A stretch of 64,000 nt of DNA, taken from the NCBI RefSeq assembly GCF_030936135.1, contig NC_082596.1, positions 16,282,155-16,346,154 on the forward strand, in the 5' to 3' direction. The position numbers and the translations under genes are program-made. The DNA is from Gavia stellata (lineage: Eukaryota; Chordata; Aves; Gaviiformes; Gaviidae). Of the stretch, positions 22,166 to 33,556 are shown in pieces (the first letter of the stretch is position 1; each line of letters opens with the position of its first letter). The notes under the pieces were generated by a model. That model searched no databases, had not been told where the DNA came from, and worked only from the letters and a program-made list of their open reading frames with translations.

Positions 22166-25100
22166 GTAAAGCTCCCATTGTATTTGATATTAAGCAGGCC
22201 TTTTTCCAGTTACTGTTCACCCACTGCACACCAAGCTGTGACCCAGCTGCTTCCTTCATTTCAAAAGCTTCATCTTTTTGGTGTATAATATTAGTTTGTA
22301 AAGCACTTTATCAGGAAAGCATGGATTTGCGAAGGGATGAGTGGGTGAGCTAGCAGTGCTGTGGTATTTCTGTTTGCTCTATCCCACTCACAAGATGCAC
22401 GGGATTACCTTTGAGCTCTCTCAGCAGCATAAGTTTGAAAACTGGGAAAAGCGTGACGATAAATGAAATATTTCCATTAGCAGGGAGCAGATGGACTCGT
22501 TCTGCATCAAAAATTAGCTCAAATATTGACAGCATTACAATAACACGTCAAATACAGGAAAACAAAAGCCTTGGGGCTGTTGCGCCGGCTTCTGGCAAAC
22601 CATGCCATGGGCTGATCCAAGCCACCTTCCTTCCCCATCATCCACTATCCCAGCAGAGTCCCAGGGCAGGTCCCAGGAGTCCCCAGTGCATCCCAGCCAC
22701 TACAGGAGCAGCAGGGTCTTGCTTGGAGCAGCCTTGTCATCAGTGGAGGCTCCCTTCTGTGTGAACGTGCAGGACCAGCTCTGTGAAACCTCCAGCCACT
22801 GGTTTTCCTCCATTCTGTGAGCTCCCAGAAGTGGCAAAAATCCCAGCAAGAGCTGCTGAGAAAAGAGGATGTGTTTTGTTGACGCTGTGGACGTTTCATG
22901 GCTCATAACCTTTGATCTTTTGGCAGCCACCTTTTCCTTTGCACCAGTGTGGTCAGCAGCTGTCTTTTCTCCTTGAAACTTGAACAAATTTGACTTATTT
23001 CTGCAGTTTCTGTTACTTTGGTGAGCAATTTATCCCAGGGTCTTTACACCAGCTGTTCTCCTCTTCCAGCTGTTTGCACACATCTGATGGAATGATTTCA
23101 TTAGAGCAGCTTCAAGCTCATTGTAGTCAATGCCCCAGTTTCTTTTACAAGTCATTGAGATGCAGTTCATTTTCTTGCTTGTAGTTATGGAGATTGAAAT
23201 TGAGCTGCATCAACATTCTGGTAATTTCTGGTTGTTTCCTACCCATCTTTTCATTTATAGACATCCTACTTTTTCTAGGCAAACAATACACCCATTATCC
23301 CCCTTCTTTCTAATGCATTGTTTGATTCAGAAAATCAGATCTGAGAACCAACTCATAGAGTTTTAATCTACAAACACATGTATTCAGCCTATGCTGAGTT
23401 GTTTTGGCTCTGGTTCACACAAACAAGAGTACCAGATGTAAATATGATACTTGTAGGGCCAGGAAAACTGAAGGAGAAAACCAGCATCTTTCCGAGAGTG
23501 CCAGAAGGATGCCCACAGTAAGTGTAGAAGCTCCTTGTTTCAGGTGTGGGGACAGCAAGAAGAGAGGTCCACAGGCCTGGACTGTGCAGCCTTACTTTGT
23601 ACCTGGGCATCCACTATTGGAGATTTCTGTTAGCGACAGCTAACAGAAAGAGTGCTGAGAAAGAAATAAAAGGTATGATCATGCTGCAAAAAGCATGGGC
23701 AACGAGTTGAAAAGTTCAATAATAGCACCAGATAGCCGGACTGGAAAATGCCCTAAAAATGTATGATTACTCTCTACAGAGGCTGGCAGTTGAAATTTCA
23801 ATACAGTAAGTGGACTATTTCCTTATCAAACGTGACAGAAGGCAGAGCGGACTCTAAGGTACGGTACAAATGTGAACTATGACCACTATTTAAAGCCACC
23901 CTACTGAATAGTCTGACAACTGGAAATCCATCTACCAGTAAGAACAGTTATTTTGTGCATGCCTAAATCAGATTTCTGAACCTTTTCTACCTGTCAGTAG
24001 TTAAGTTAGAAATAATTACGTGATTCAATAGCATGGTTCTGGAAAAATAAGTAGTATGAGAAAACAGGTCTTTTTCCCCCGTTCAGCTTTGTTTTCCATG
24101 CTCCCTCCTGTGCTGCTCTTACTCTCCATGTATTTATTATATGAGGGATTCATACTAATCCAAAGGAAGAATCAAGTGGCCTAGAAATACCTTATTCTAA
24201 ATTACATGTGCACTTAGGCTTCTGACCTATGGAGCAGGCTGATAGAATAAACTGGTGTGATGGATTTTATTGAAATGGGTTTTATTGAAAAGAATAAGCA
24301 AGGGAGTTTACTCTTATGGCACCAGGGGTTAATCTGTTACAATTTTGCTAAGTTAATTAGAAATGGAACAATCCCGTGATTGCATCAGGGTTCCTATTAA
24401 GACAAAGTCAATAAGCCAATGGGTTCAAATCACAGAATCACTAAATTAATGCAGCAAGTAATCAAACTGGAGTCAGAGATTGGCAATGGAAGGAATTACT
24501 TTGTGTTAGTCCTGTTTCAAGCTCTCACGAGAGCAAGGGACAGAATTCAAGGAAAAGCCAGCTTCCTTTCCCTCTCAGGCTGCAGGCTGTAGTCTAACCA
24601 GCGCATGAAATTATTTATCTAGTGAAGAATCATTTTTGTTTTAGGCCCGTGTCAAAGACACGTTGAAATCCCATCCAGTTTCATCTTGAGGAAATGCAAT
24701 TTAGAGTGTTCTCGGTGGTTCCTCTCTAACACGGCCTCTTTGTGCTCAGCTGCTGCCAGTGGTTACAGGTTAACTGTTCTCTCCGAATACCACAAAAGCT
24801 AGAAAATTCCCAGAGAAGAATAAAGACTACTTCCATGAGGTGCAAAAGAAGTGATACAAAGAGAAGCCCGCTGCCCCCAGACCAACTGCTCTTTCCCCTC
24901 CCCAAGCACTTGTTCCCATCAGCAAACTGCCAGGCACTGCTCTTCTGACCTGTCTGACTTGGGGAGAGGCTATTCCACTATTCCACAAGACACTTTGCTT
25001 TTTAATATAACCACAACTCTGAATTTGTTATTCCAGTGTAAAATGTCAGTCAAATTGTTTGTGGTACACAGGAAGCCCCTCGTGTGGATGTCATGGGGCA

Positions 25101-25734
25101 TCCTCCCTCCAGACCTTCTGGACTAAGTGCCCCTACATGGACTGCCCTCCCTGCCCACTAATCAGCCAAATAACTGGCAAGACTTCAGAACAGTTTGGAA
25201 TAATTATTTTATTTTATTGCTCATTTTATTTAAAGTTCCTTTAAAATTCAAGCTGTCTTATTTCTCAGAAGAGAGACCTCAGCCTCCTTGCTGTGGTTTT
25301 CTTGCTGCCCTGCCTTTATCCAGGCAATTTCAGGGGAACATACCCTGTAAAATTAAATGCTATGCTATTTTCCAAACATTTCATGCATTTTCTTCTCAAG
25401 ACAGAGTGGTGAAAGGAAAACAGTGAGCTTTAACCTGTGGAGATTTAGTTCAGGCTTCACTGGTGAAATTTCAAGAGCTACATTATAAAAGATGCTTGAA
25501 GATCCTGACAGACAACTTGTAAGATTTTTAGTACTGTCTTTACAGCTGATTTGTAAGCTTTTGAGTTTCTAACTCTCACTCAGATCAGCGCCTTTAGAAA
25601 TCAGGTGTAATGCCTAATGAGTGGGTGCTTTGAGCAAGTGAAAAATTGTCCTATTCATTTGTCTTACTCATTTCCCTATTCATTATTCATTCCCTATTGT
25701 CCTATTCATTTCCCTATGCTTTAAAGGTCTTCCT
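22166..25734. other. Intergenic RAD21-UTP23, part 2
   Basis: No gene recognised. Short open frames only. A CATTTCCCTATT-type imperfect tandem tract lies at about 25648-25718, just before the next CR1 tail. Confidence 0.7.
25648..25718 (+). repeat. Imperfect tandem repeat (TCCTATTCATT / TTTCCCTATTCATT units)
   Basis: Repeated blocks of CCTATTCATT, CCCTATTCATT, CATTCCCTATT and CCTATTCATTTCCCTAT in about 70 bases. No coding potential. Confidence 0.7.
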
Positions 25735-25781
25735 TATGATCTTAAAGGTCTTTTCCAACCTAAACGATTCTATGATTCTAT
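25735..25781 (+). mobile_element. CR1 LINE 3' tail, very short
   Basis: GATCTTAAAGGTCTTTTCC and AACCTAAACGATTCTATGAT match the CR1 3' terminus with about two ATTCTATG octamers. Under 50 bp, extreme 5' truncation. Confidence 0.85.
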
Positions 25782-28700
25782 AACCACAAGACAAGGAAGC
25801 CAAAAAGCTGTAAATTTTTACCCCTCAGATGTGAATTGGAAAAGTTATTTCTGCCTTTGTTTCCTTGTGTATAACATAGGGTAGGGAACGGTGCCCCTCC
25901 TTTGCTGCGGTCCATGGTCACAGGCACAGGGTATTACACAGGAGAGAGGGTCAAATCTCTCTTAGTCAGGGGGGGCTCCACACCTGATGTAGTACCATCA
26001 ATAATCAATGTAATTCCTGTCCTGGTGCAGGGAAGTCCTGTGTGGTTACTGGATCACACTGAACAGTCAGAATGGCCAAGTGATTTCTTCCAGCTGAAAT
26101 CACTTTTATGGTGTAATGACCGGGAGTTCAGCCTGCTGAGCATATATACATCACATCTGGGAGAGCCGTTGGGGTTGTGCCACCACCGGCTAACTCTGGA
26201 GGGCTGGGCAGGCAATGATACCCCTGCCATAGACTTCTACAGGGCAAGTGAAAAATACACAGGCAGACTAGCATGCTTTACTGGATTTGACATATTTTTA
26301 ATGAATTAGAAAAAATCCATGGTAAATTCATTAAGACTTTTCCGTGGGGATCTCTAACCAGAGTCCCACAGCTGGGATTTAAAGGTCCTGAGACAAAATG
26401 TAGAAGTTCTCCTCTTGGATGAGGCCCAGAGAACGTACTGGAAAGATAAATGCACACTTCTCTCCTCATCTTCTTTCCTTCCCTGTAAAACATTTAGGCT
26501 TAGATCTTCCCTGGAGATAAATTGGCCCGGTTTCACTCGTTGCAGTAGAGCTGCAATAATTTACGAAAGGCCTATGCATTTTAAATCACGTCAGCTATGG
26601 CAGAGACAGAGGGAATACTGCAAACCACGGTCCCTTCTGAACGACCACATCCCCTCTAGCTCCTGGTCCCAGCAGTCCCACCTGACCGCTCTCCCCATCT
26701 CCACTTTAAAGCCAGGCTCGGTGGAGGTTTTCTCACCCACCAGCACCCCAGTTCTGACCTGGAGACAAGAAGTGCCTGGAGGAGCAGGGATGCAGCCAGA
26801 AGCAGCTCCGTGCCTGTGTGCCCACCCTGGACAAGGCAGCGTGATCCCGCTCGCTGCGCTGAGCACAGGCAAGGTTAAGGCTCCCTGCAGAGCTGTGCCT
26901 TGGGGTCCCCACGCTGCCTCCGCAGCCATCCCCAGGGCTCCCGGGGGGAGCTCAGGCTGCCTCACACCCCTTCCACTTCGCAGCCAAAGCACGGGGGCCC
27001 GCGTCCAGCCTGGCCTTGCAAATCCCCCAGCCTTCCCCTGGAGCCTGTGCAGGCTTTGGGGTTTCCACTTAGCAGCCCTCTGAAGTAATTAATACAGAGG
27101 GCCGTATGCTGATTCTGCAGAGCCCATTAATCACTTTTGCTGAGACAGAGGGACTGTTTGTACAGCGTTTGCAGAGATTATCGCCCTGGCTCAGGGATTT
27201 GTCATGTTGCATTACAAATGGTGTTTTAGTGAGCTCCTCAGTTCCCAGTGGGTCATAACCTGTCTGAGGCAAAGTCAAATATTGTTGAGCAGCAGAGGTT
27301 TCCCAAGAAGGGGCTTATCTGTTCCAGATTGCTTGATTATATAAATAGGACTTCAATATGAGATACAAATGCAATTAATTCCTCAAGGGTTACATTTGAT
27401 AATGGCACAGAAATTAATCTTCAGTCGCAGAAATAACACTGGCTGTTTCATGGATTTTAAGTAAAAGCCTGTAGAGAAATCCACTATCCCACCAAAAACA
27501 TTGCTTTATTTTCCTTTTTAAAATAATTGTATTATTATTCTTGTAACCTACTGAGATTTCTTATTTGAAAATGTTTTAACAGGGATTAATTCATTAGTAA
27601 CTGAAGGAAAGGGCACAGCAGCCACAGAACAGCCGAGCCACAAGCACTGTCCTGCACGAGCAGGGGGCTGAGCCAGTGTTCCCAGCTTTCAGATCCGCCC
27701 TCCCAGCCACAACCCAGTAGAAGGATGAACGAAGACTGAGCTTTACAAAGTCATTTAATGTGTCTAAAAGTTCTGCGGTGTGAGTTAGTTGCCTAACACT
27801 ATTGGGGAGCTCGTTCTAGATAACATAACGGGTTGTTTCCCTGGTGCAACTGGGAAACTCTCATGTGATTCTACAAGGAGATGCTGATCATAAACCCATT
27901 CCTGCAAAAGTTTACCAGCAAGACAGTCAGATAAGGACAGTCATAAAGCTAAGGGCATTAGTGAAGAGTAAATATTTTCAGGACTATGCTATACATTTTT
28001 CAGCCATTCCTTCTGTTCTCAACTGAAAAGCAGAATTTCCAGCCTTAAGCTTTTACTTAAAGTAAACTTAGTAACTTAGATACTAGAAAAGTTACTTAAA
28101 CTTAGTAACTATTAGTGTTATTGATTCCTTTTTTAGGTTAGATTTTCTTTTCTGGGCTTAAACTACCTATACATGTAAATACATCCAGTGCCTTCCCCAA
28201 ACTCTGGTTCTCCATCTGGTAAGTGGCAGCTCTGTTAGGTTCACTGTCTATACACCTCGTATGCCCATGCAGAAGACCGATGCATCTAAATGTCACAGGT
28301 TTTTCTGTGGTTTTCATACAGAAGAGAACATGCAAGGGGATGGAGGAGTGCAAGGAGAAGAAGGAAAAGATGTAAAGGCTGGTGGGATCTGGCTTTGATG
28401 CAGAGATGCTGGTGCAGGGGTACAGCCAAAGATAAGTGGTGGTCACATCACTCTCAAATATACCAAACAAGTGGTGCTTACCGGTAGGCAGGTGAGTAGG
28501 ATATGTTTGTGGACTGGGACACACAGTTTTGGCCCAATCATGGAAAAAAATGCTAAGAAATCCTTCAGGAAAAAAAAAAAAAAAGAATGTGAAAGCAGGG
28601 CATTGGTCGTCTTCAGCATAATGGTACCAGATTTGTTTGTGGTGGAGGTAAGCTTGTGTATAACAGGAGGGTAGCTGAGAAAGCCTTAATCAAATGTAGT

Positions 28701-29605
28701 TTTAAAAAAGCATACATGAAAGAAAAGTTTTGTTATTTAGAAGTTTGGTGATTATGTATTTTGAGCAATCCTACCACCTGCAGCTTGAGTCAGCTAGCTA
28801 CTTCAGAGACTTTTGGAAGGCACAAGTGAACAGATGGTGTGTTTGTGACACCATCAGGTAGTGGGCAGTGAATATTAGTAAACTGGCAAGTATCCACCAA
28901 AAATTATTCCAAAGCAGATAATTAAATAAGTTATAAATAACAGCAACAAAAAAATAAAAAAATGTCAATAGCTGAAAAGGAAGGAATGAGGGGAGGAAAC
29001 AAGATTTTTTTCAGATGAATTACACAGTCTTATTTCTGACTTTTCCCTAGTCCATTACACACAGAGACCAATTAAAAATCTAATAAATTAAACAACCCTC
29101 AGATATTTTACATAACTAATGCTAATTGCCATTTTGATACGGTCAAGCATATGTAATAACAATGTTCTAGTTCTCACTAGCATTAAGAAATACAGACTTG
29201 AAATCAAGTCCCCTAGAAATCACAAAAAGCCAGATAGATGGAAAAAAGTCCACTGATTGGCACAGAGCAGTGATTTGTATGAATGCTATATGCCCATTTT
29301 AATTTTACTGTCTTCAGCTCAGAAGCTTGGCAGCCCCACCTAGGTTCTGATAGCACCGATCTTGGGGTTTTTGTGCGCATTTCTCTCTGATTCAAGCTTG
29401 ACACCAACAGTGTTGTTCTTGTTTAGGGCAACAATAAATCTGACTTCTTTGCTACACAATGCAAAAGGAAATACTGCAATTCTGTAAGCATTCTAATGAT
29501 GATGCAGAAACCTTATATAATTTTTTAATATCCAGGTTAATTAATAAAAAAATCTAATATAAACAAACAACTCTCATTCTGAAAACTCACTGTGGATACT
29601 GAGAG
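25782..29605. other. Intergenic RAD21-UTP23, part 3
   Basis: No gene recognised. 26640-27065 is GC-richer and carries a spurious 222-codon frame. 27068-27460 is unusually motif-rich and AT-rich (separate entry). An A-run lies at 28569-28583. Confidence 0.7.
27068..27460. promoter_or_regulatory. Candidate conserved noncoding element
   Basis: A 390-base non-repeat block with several homeodomain-type cores (AAGTAATTAATAC, CCATTAATCAC, GCAATTAATTCC, AAATTAATCTTC), a GCATTACAAATGG motif and FOX/TCF-like sites. It has no coding frame and no repeat signature. Calling it an enhancer is inference from texture only. Confidence 0.25.
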
Positions 29606-31291
29606 GCGAGGTCTAAAAGTGGGATAGAAATATGGTCACAGGACTTGGGGGAAGATTCCAGCTATGGAAATGCAACCATATAGCCATTGAGGACTACAAG
29701 AATCTTGCTAGGGCATGCAGAGAGGCAGTCAGGAAGGCTAAGGCTCCGCTAGAACTGAAATTGGCCAAAGATGTCAAGAACAACAAGAAATGGTTCTTCA
29801 GACATGTGAGCAGTAAGCAGAAGCACAGGGAACACACAGGACCATTGCTAAACAGGGCAGGGAAACTAGTCACTTCTTAGTGCAAGGCCACTGTCTACAA
29901 TATTTGAAAAGTCATTGAGATCAGCGGATGTCCCTGATGACTGAAAGAGGGCAACCGTCATACCCATCTACAAGAAAGGCCCAAAAGAGGACCCAGAAAG
30001 CTACAGGCCCATTAGTCTTACTTCAATCCCTGGGAAAGTAATGGAACGAGTCCTCCTAGAAAGTACCAGTAATCAAATGAAGCAGCTGGTTGGGAAAAGC
30101 CAGCACAGATTTACCAATGGCAAATGATGCCAGACTAGCCTGATCGCCTTCTACAACAAAATAACATCTTCTCTCAGCATGGGAAAGCAGTGGATGCTGT
30201 TCACCTGGACTTCAGCAAAATATTCAACACTGTTTCCCACAGCCTTCTTCTGGACAAACTGACAAGACACAAATTGGGTGGGTGGTCTGCAAGATGGGTA
30301 GGGAATTGGCTAACAGTCACACTTGGAGGGTGGTAATCAGTGTTTTTCACTCACGCTGGCAGCCTGTCACAAGTGGGGTCCACCAGGGATTGATACTGGG
30401 CCCCATGCTGCTCAAAATCTTCATAAATGATCTGGATGATGGGACTGAAAGCACCCTCACCAAGTTTGCTGATGACACTAAACCGTGTGGTGAGGTGGAC
30501 ATGTCAGAAGGGAGAGCCATCTTACAGAGAGACCTGGACAGGCTGAAAGAGACGGCTAGCAAGAACTGTGTGAAGTTTAACAAGGACAAGTGCAAGGTCC
30601 TGCACCTGAGGCAACGTAACCAAAGAACCCAGTACAGGCTAGGATCTGTGTGGCTGGGGAGCAACGTCTCTGAAAGAGATCTGGAGGTCCTGGTGGATAA
30701 CAAGCTGACCACGAGTCAGCAGTGTGCCGCTGCAGCAATGAAGTCAAATCGAATCCTGGGCTGCATCTGCAGGGGCATTACTAGCAGAGATAGAGACATG
30801 AACATCAGCGCTTGTCAGGTTGCACCTGGAGTACTATGTCCAGTTCTGGCCCCCACAATTCAAGAAAGACGTGGACAGATGGGAGAGGGTCCAAAGGATG
30901 GCCACAGAGATGACCAAAGGGCTGGAGAACCTGCCCTGTGAGGGAAGACTGAAGGAGTTAGGTCTTTTCTCCCTGGAGAAGAGAAGGCTTAGGGGAGACC
31001 TCATCACAGTATTCCAGTACTTAGAAGGCAGCTACAAAGAGGACAGAGGCTCTCTCTTCACAAAGAGCCATATGGAGAAGACAAGGGGCAATGGGTGCAA
31101 GTTGCACCAGTAGAGGTTTCATCTCGACATAAGAAAACATTTTTACAGTAAGAACAATCGTTCAGTGGAGCAACCTCCCCAGAGATGTGGTGGAGTCCCC
31201 GTCACTGGAGGTTTTCAAGATGCGATTGAATAGGGTGTTAGATAATCTCATCTAGGCTCCCTTTCCCATCAGAGGTTGGACTAGATGATCT
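29606..31291 (+). mobile_element. CR1 LINE, 5'-truncated and broken ORF2
   Basis: About 1.7 kb of CR1 from the region between endonuclease and reverse transcriptase to the 3' end. Readable pieces are the linker (IEDYKNLARACREAVRKAK, then NKKWFF), RT motifs (SYRPISLTSIPGKVMERV; GVHQGLILGP; FADD at 30465-30476) and the C-terminal region ([10 protein letters not shown]). Stops and frameshifts split these over several frames, for example a stop after LVTS at 29879 and within 30100-30300, so it cannot make an active polyprotein. No endonuclease domain remains. The 3' end GGTTGGACTAGATGATCTG is present but the octamer repeats are eroded. Left boundary approximate. Confidence 0.9.
30282..30941 (+). 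pseudogene. CR1 reverse-transcriptase fragment (219 codons)
   Basis: Longest surviving frame of the CR1 copy. It carries RT motifs GLILGPMLLKIFINDL and KFADDTKPCGEVD (FADD is the YXDD-equivalent catalytic box of CR1), then CVKFNKDKCKVLHL and the thumb-like LGVxVDNKL-type block (VLVDNKLTTSQQCAAAA). The frame shifts after CQVAPGVL, where [12 protein letters not shown] would be expected; that segment continues in another frame (about 30820-31113). The ATG at 30282 is not a natural start. Confidence 0.85.
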
Positions 31292-31384
31292 GTGCAGTCA
31301 TGAGTGGCATGGGAAGGGTAACGAAGGAATGACTGCTTAATGTTTCATCCATTACAAGGACTACCTGGTAGGAAGCACATTCAA

Positions 31385-31728
31385 AACAGACACGTGAAAG
31401 TATTTTTCTTAAGATGTGTTCAAGTTGTGCAACTCCTTACCACAGAAAATTAGAGGCTTAAAGTTTACATGTTCTCAAGGAGAGACTGTACAAATTAGTG
31501 AAACAGAAATTCATTGTGTGCTGTTAAAAACAAAATATTTTTCCTGGGTCAGGAACTCCCTGAAAAATTGTCAGAAAGTTGGAAAGTCATCTGGGGATGT
31601 ACCAAAAAAATGTTTTGTCTATTTTCATCCTATTCCTGAGGAACAGCTTTCAGCCACTATTGGAGGCGTGATGCGGGGCTAGACAGACTTTTTGGACCAT
31701 CCCGGAACAGCTCTGCTTGTATTCTTGC
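31385..31728 (+). mobile_element. Ancient L3/CR1-like LINE 3' fragment
   Basis: Reads as a decayed 3' portion of an old amniote CR1/L3-type LINE. CAACTCCTTACCACAG, GTTTACATGTTCTCAAGGAG, TTCCTGGGTCAGGAACTCCC and GGGGCTAGACAGACTTTTTG follow, in order, the pattern I know from such repeats (NSLPQ... coding tail, then TAGATGGACC-type end). More diverged than the adjacent CR1. Family call is from memory and not checked. Confidence 0.45.
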
Positions 31729-33541
31729 GAGCTGAAAGAGAGGTCAGAGGTGGCAAGAGGGAGCCAGGAATTTTAGAAAACTGCTCTCTTCATTTTTTCT
31801 GAAAATCTGCCTGTCGAAATGGGTGCCAATTCACAGAGTGAAAAATTTCCTCAGTGTTTCTCCAAGACAGTCTGAAAGAGTAACCGCCCCGAAGAGTCAA
31901 ATCAGTAGCATCTTTGGCTCCAGAGGAAAGAACATGGCAAAAAGATCATTCTGGATCAATTAGAAGTCAAGACTGCAACAAGAAACTTTTGAAGTTCCCT
32001 ACTGAGTTCCTGGAAGGAGATTAGACTTAAAAAAAACCATACCATGCTTTGGGTCATGATTTCCACAGCCAGAAGAGCCTCGGTCTATCCCAGGCTATTG
32101 CTGCAAGTACCCTCAGGAGCAATTAACTACATGGATTCACCCTATCAATAATGGCATGAGTAAGATTGCTCCTGGATGTAATATCTGCGTACCGGGCAGT
32201 GAGCCACGCGCAATGTCAGGCAAGCTCTGCAGAAGGAGGATTTGGCTGCAAACCTGCCAGTGCTGCAAAGTGCGTAATATTGAAAAACCATAAAGACAAG
32301 GAGTGTTTGGCATCATGAGACCTACACTCTGCAGGAACTCTCCAGTTATCAACACAGGATCTGTGAGCGGGTTAGTGAGTCCAGCTCCCTGTTTTGGAAA
32401 GGCAGAAACTGAGTCAGAAAGGGCAATGAAGTTTTCTTAAGGGAATTTGAAAGATTTTTTTAAATTTTTATGGTTTATTATTCTGTTCCCTACTCTCCTT
32501 GACCACTAAGCCATTTCTGGTTCACTTTTTGCTACTGACCATTTCTTTCCTCCAGTTAACACCCAGAAACCCTCATATATATTTTCTTCTCTTCCTTGGT
32601 TTCTTTTAAATCCCAGTGACTAATCTACTGCCGCTTTTCTTCCTCCCAGCTCTCGGCTCTGGGTTGTTTTTGATTGGACCCTTGTTAACAGCTTCGTTGT
32701 TTCCCTGTATCCATACACAGAGCGCAGCTGCATGCTCTCCCTCTCAACCGCAGGAGAAGAAATCAGAAAATGAAGTCCCCCCGAGAGAGCCCAGCCTGAC
32801 TCTTCTGTGACAAGACGCAGCAACTTTTGCAAAATGACTGCCTCCGTGGGCAGACAGCTGAGCTCTCCAAGACAAATTTGGGCCTCAGAGTGCAGAGACA
32901 TAATAATTACCAGAAATACATCACAAGCCCCTCTCCCGGCATTAGTTAGGCCATTCCTGAATCCCAAGGTGCAGTCTCTCTCTCACTCCTGACTCTCTGG
33001 GTATGAAAATTTTTGCTTTCTGTCATTCTCCCTTGTTACCCTGCAATCTTTCTCCCTGAAATTGTAAATGATAACACCTGCTGAGGCTCTTATTTGTTCA
33101 TTCCCCGTATCTCTGTCTGCTCCCTGTGTGAGATACTACACCCACACAGAGATATGAAATATACAGTAGCTGCTTGTGAAACTTCTATATGAAATATGTA
33201 ATGAGTATAAATAATGGTATTATTCTGATGTTCTTCATCTTGTATCTGACAGAATATGTTCAAGAAACTCCAGGAACACTCTAAAGCTGATGGAGAAGTC
33301 ATTCACACCGTATCAGTGTAGCTGAAAACAAATGAGCAGGACTGCTCTGGACATCCTATTTTCCTTTCACCACCAGAATGTATTTATTCTTCAAGTCATA
33401 CCATATTCATATTTACTTTAATGATTCATAAACAACCCAGGTTCCAGAAGCTTCTAATTAACTCATCTATTTAGTGTCGTTAACAGATGCTCAGGGAGTG
33501 ATTTATTGTACAATAGCGGATCACACCAACGTATAAATCCA

Positions 33542-33556
33542 GCCAATTGAATTGGC
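33542..33556. repeat. 15-base perfect palindrome with paired CCAAT boxes
   Basis: GCCAATTGAATTGGC reads the same on both strands around the central base, giving two inverted CCAAT boxes. It lies in non-repeat sequence rich in FOX-like (TCATAAACAA) and AT-rich cores. Confidence 0.6.

Noticed and set aside
26415..27083. 222-codon + frame
   Set aside because: Lies in GC-rich sequence where stops are rare. The - strand is also open over 133 codons. Composition is low-complexity and no family is recognised.
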